Source: Firmicutes bacterium UBA6132
GTDB lineage: Bacteria > Bacillota_A > Clostridia > Tissierellales > Sedimentibacteraceae
Direction of reading: 5' to 3'
DNA: 32,752 nt
NCBI GenBank assembly: GCA_002435835.1
Contig: DIVM01000332.1
Span: 1-32,752 of the forward strand
Under the pieces are notes generated by a model. The model did no database searches, was not told the origin of the DNA, and worked only from the letters and a program-made list of their open reading frames with translations. How positions within the stretch are numbered: position 1 is the stretch's first letter; the number at the start of each line of letters is the position of its first letter. The position numbers were made by a program, and so were the translations under genes. Shown here in pieces: positions 32,284-32,752 of this stretch.

Positions 32284-32752
32284 ATGAGTAATGATAAACT
32301 TCTTGAAATTAAAAATTTAAATGTTATATATAAGACTGATGATGGAACTGTTTATGCTGTAAATGATCTTAATTTAGAGATTAATAATAAAGAAACCCTT
32401 GGATTTGTTGGTGAAACAGGTGCAGGCAAAACTACAACTGCTATGTCCATTATGAGATTGATTCCAAGTCCACCTGGTAAAATTGTAAGCGGTGAAATTA
32501 TATTTGAAGGTGCAGATTTATTAAAAAAATCTCAAAAAGAAATGAGGCATATTTTAGGACAAGATATTTCAATGATATTCCAAAATCCTATGACATCATT
32601 GAATCCCGTTATGAAAGTTAATGAACAAATTATAGAGATGATTTTACTACACAAAAATATAGATAAAAATGCAGCTGAAGAAGAAGCATGCAAATTATTG
32701 GAAATGGTTGGAATCAAACGCGAAAGAGCTAGTGATTATCCTCATCAATTTG
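32284..32752 (+). CDS. ABC transporter ATP-binding protein, DppD/OppD type (5' part)
   Basis: The first 156 residues of an oligopeptide-type ATPase, cut by the window edge. Visible are the N-terminal LNVIYKTDDGTVYAVNDLNL, Walker A GETGAGKTTT, and the Q-loop SMIFQNPMTSLNPV. The readable part stops at DYPHQF, just before the LSGG signature. ATG 32284 follows AGGTGGTGA. It would energise the two permeases upstream. Confidence 0.93.
   Translation, partial: MSNDKLLEIKNLNVIYKTDDGTVYAVNDLNLEINNKETLGFVGETGAGKTTTAMSIMRLIPSPPGKIVSGEIIFEGADLLKKSQKEMRHILGQDISMIFQNPMTSLNPVMKVNEQIIEMILLHKNIDKNAAEEEACKLLEMVGIKRERASDYPHQF

Overview
The window is a very AT-rich stretch of a low-GC Firmicute, most likely an anaerobic Clostridia member. 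The reasons are the strong GGAGG-type ribosome binding sites, intergenic DNA made almost only of A and T, the clostridial character of the proteins, and a tandem pair of Spo0A-box-like sites. A precise genus cannot be read from the sequence. No rRNA, tRNA, CRISPR array, prophage or complete insertion sequence was seen. It reads as chromosomal metabolic and accessory DNA with several decayed or frame-disrupted genes.

Layout. 25-2691 (+): a PLP aminotransferase, a truncated flavodoxin-like remnant, and a CLC transporter with fluoride-clade-like motifs. 2858-6530 (-): a MarR-type regulator followed by an AhpD-like protein, a dihydrolipoamide dehydrogenase carrying its own lipoyl domain, and a lipoate-protein ligase. 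This looks like a self-contained lipoyl-based thiol or peroxide reduction module. 6858-15242 (+): a YwaF/TMEM164-like membrane protein, a DUF421 protein, a GT-A-like glycosyltransferase, a dCache chemoreceptor, a GGDEF-EAL protein and a free-standing CobW C-terminal domain. These genes are mostly monocistronic, each with its own terminator. 15363-17580 (-): an AIM24-family protein and an MFS exporter. 17768-20367 (+): NUDIX, a frameshifted two-domain GNAT, and an M20 peptidase, probably one operon behind a near-consensus promoter.

20547-28100 carries the main metabolic theme. A minus-strand cluster encodes a glyoxylate-carboligase-like ThDP enzyme, a triple RidA fusion, a hydroxypyruvate-isomerase-like TIM barrel, a D-2-hydroxyacid dehydrogenase and a glycerate kinase. 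In order these could take glyoxylate to tartronate semialdehyde, hydroxypyruvate, glycerate and phosphoglycerate. Facing it is a dihydrodipicolinate-synthase-family lyase that lacks the DapA arginine motif and resembles 4-hydroxy-2-oxoglutarate aldolase, an enzyme that releases glyoxylate. Two features are unusual: the carboligase keeps the ThDP-activating Glu that classical Gcl lacks, and the RidA protein is a covalent pseudo-trimer with non-identical domains.

28328-32752 (+): a small cupin, then an amidohydrolase-fold protein with altered metal ligands and no normal start codon at its Shine-Dalgarno, followed by two oligopeptide-type ABC permeases and the start of the cognate ATPase, which runs off the window.

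Several lesions deserve re-sequencing: an A6 run in the GNAT gene, an early TGA in marR, and a possible ATG-to-ATA change in the amidohydrolase gene. They could be real decay, recoding or assembly errors.
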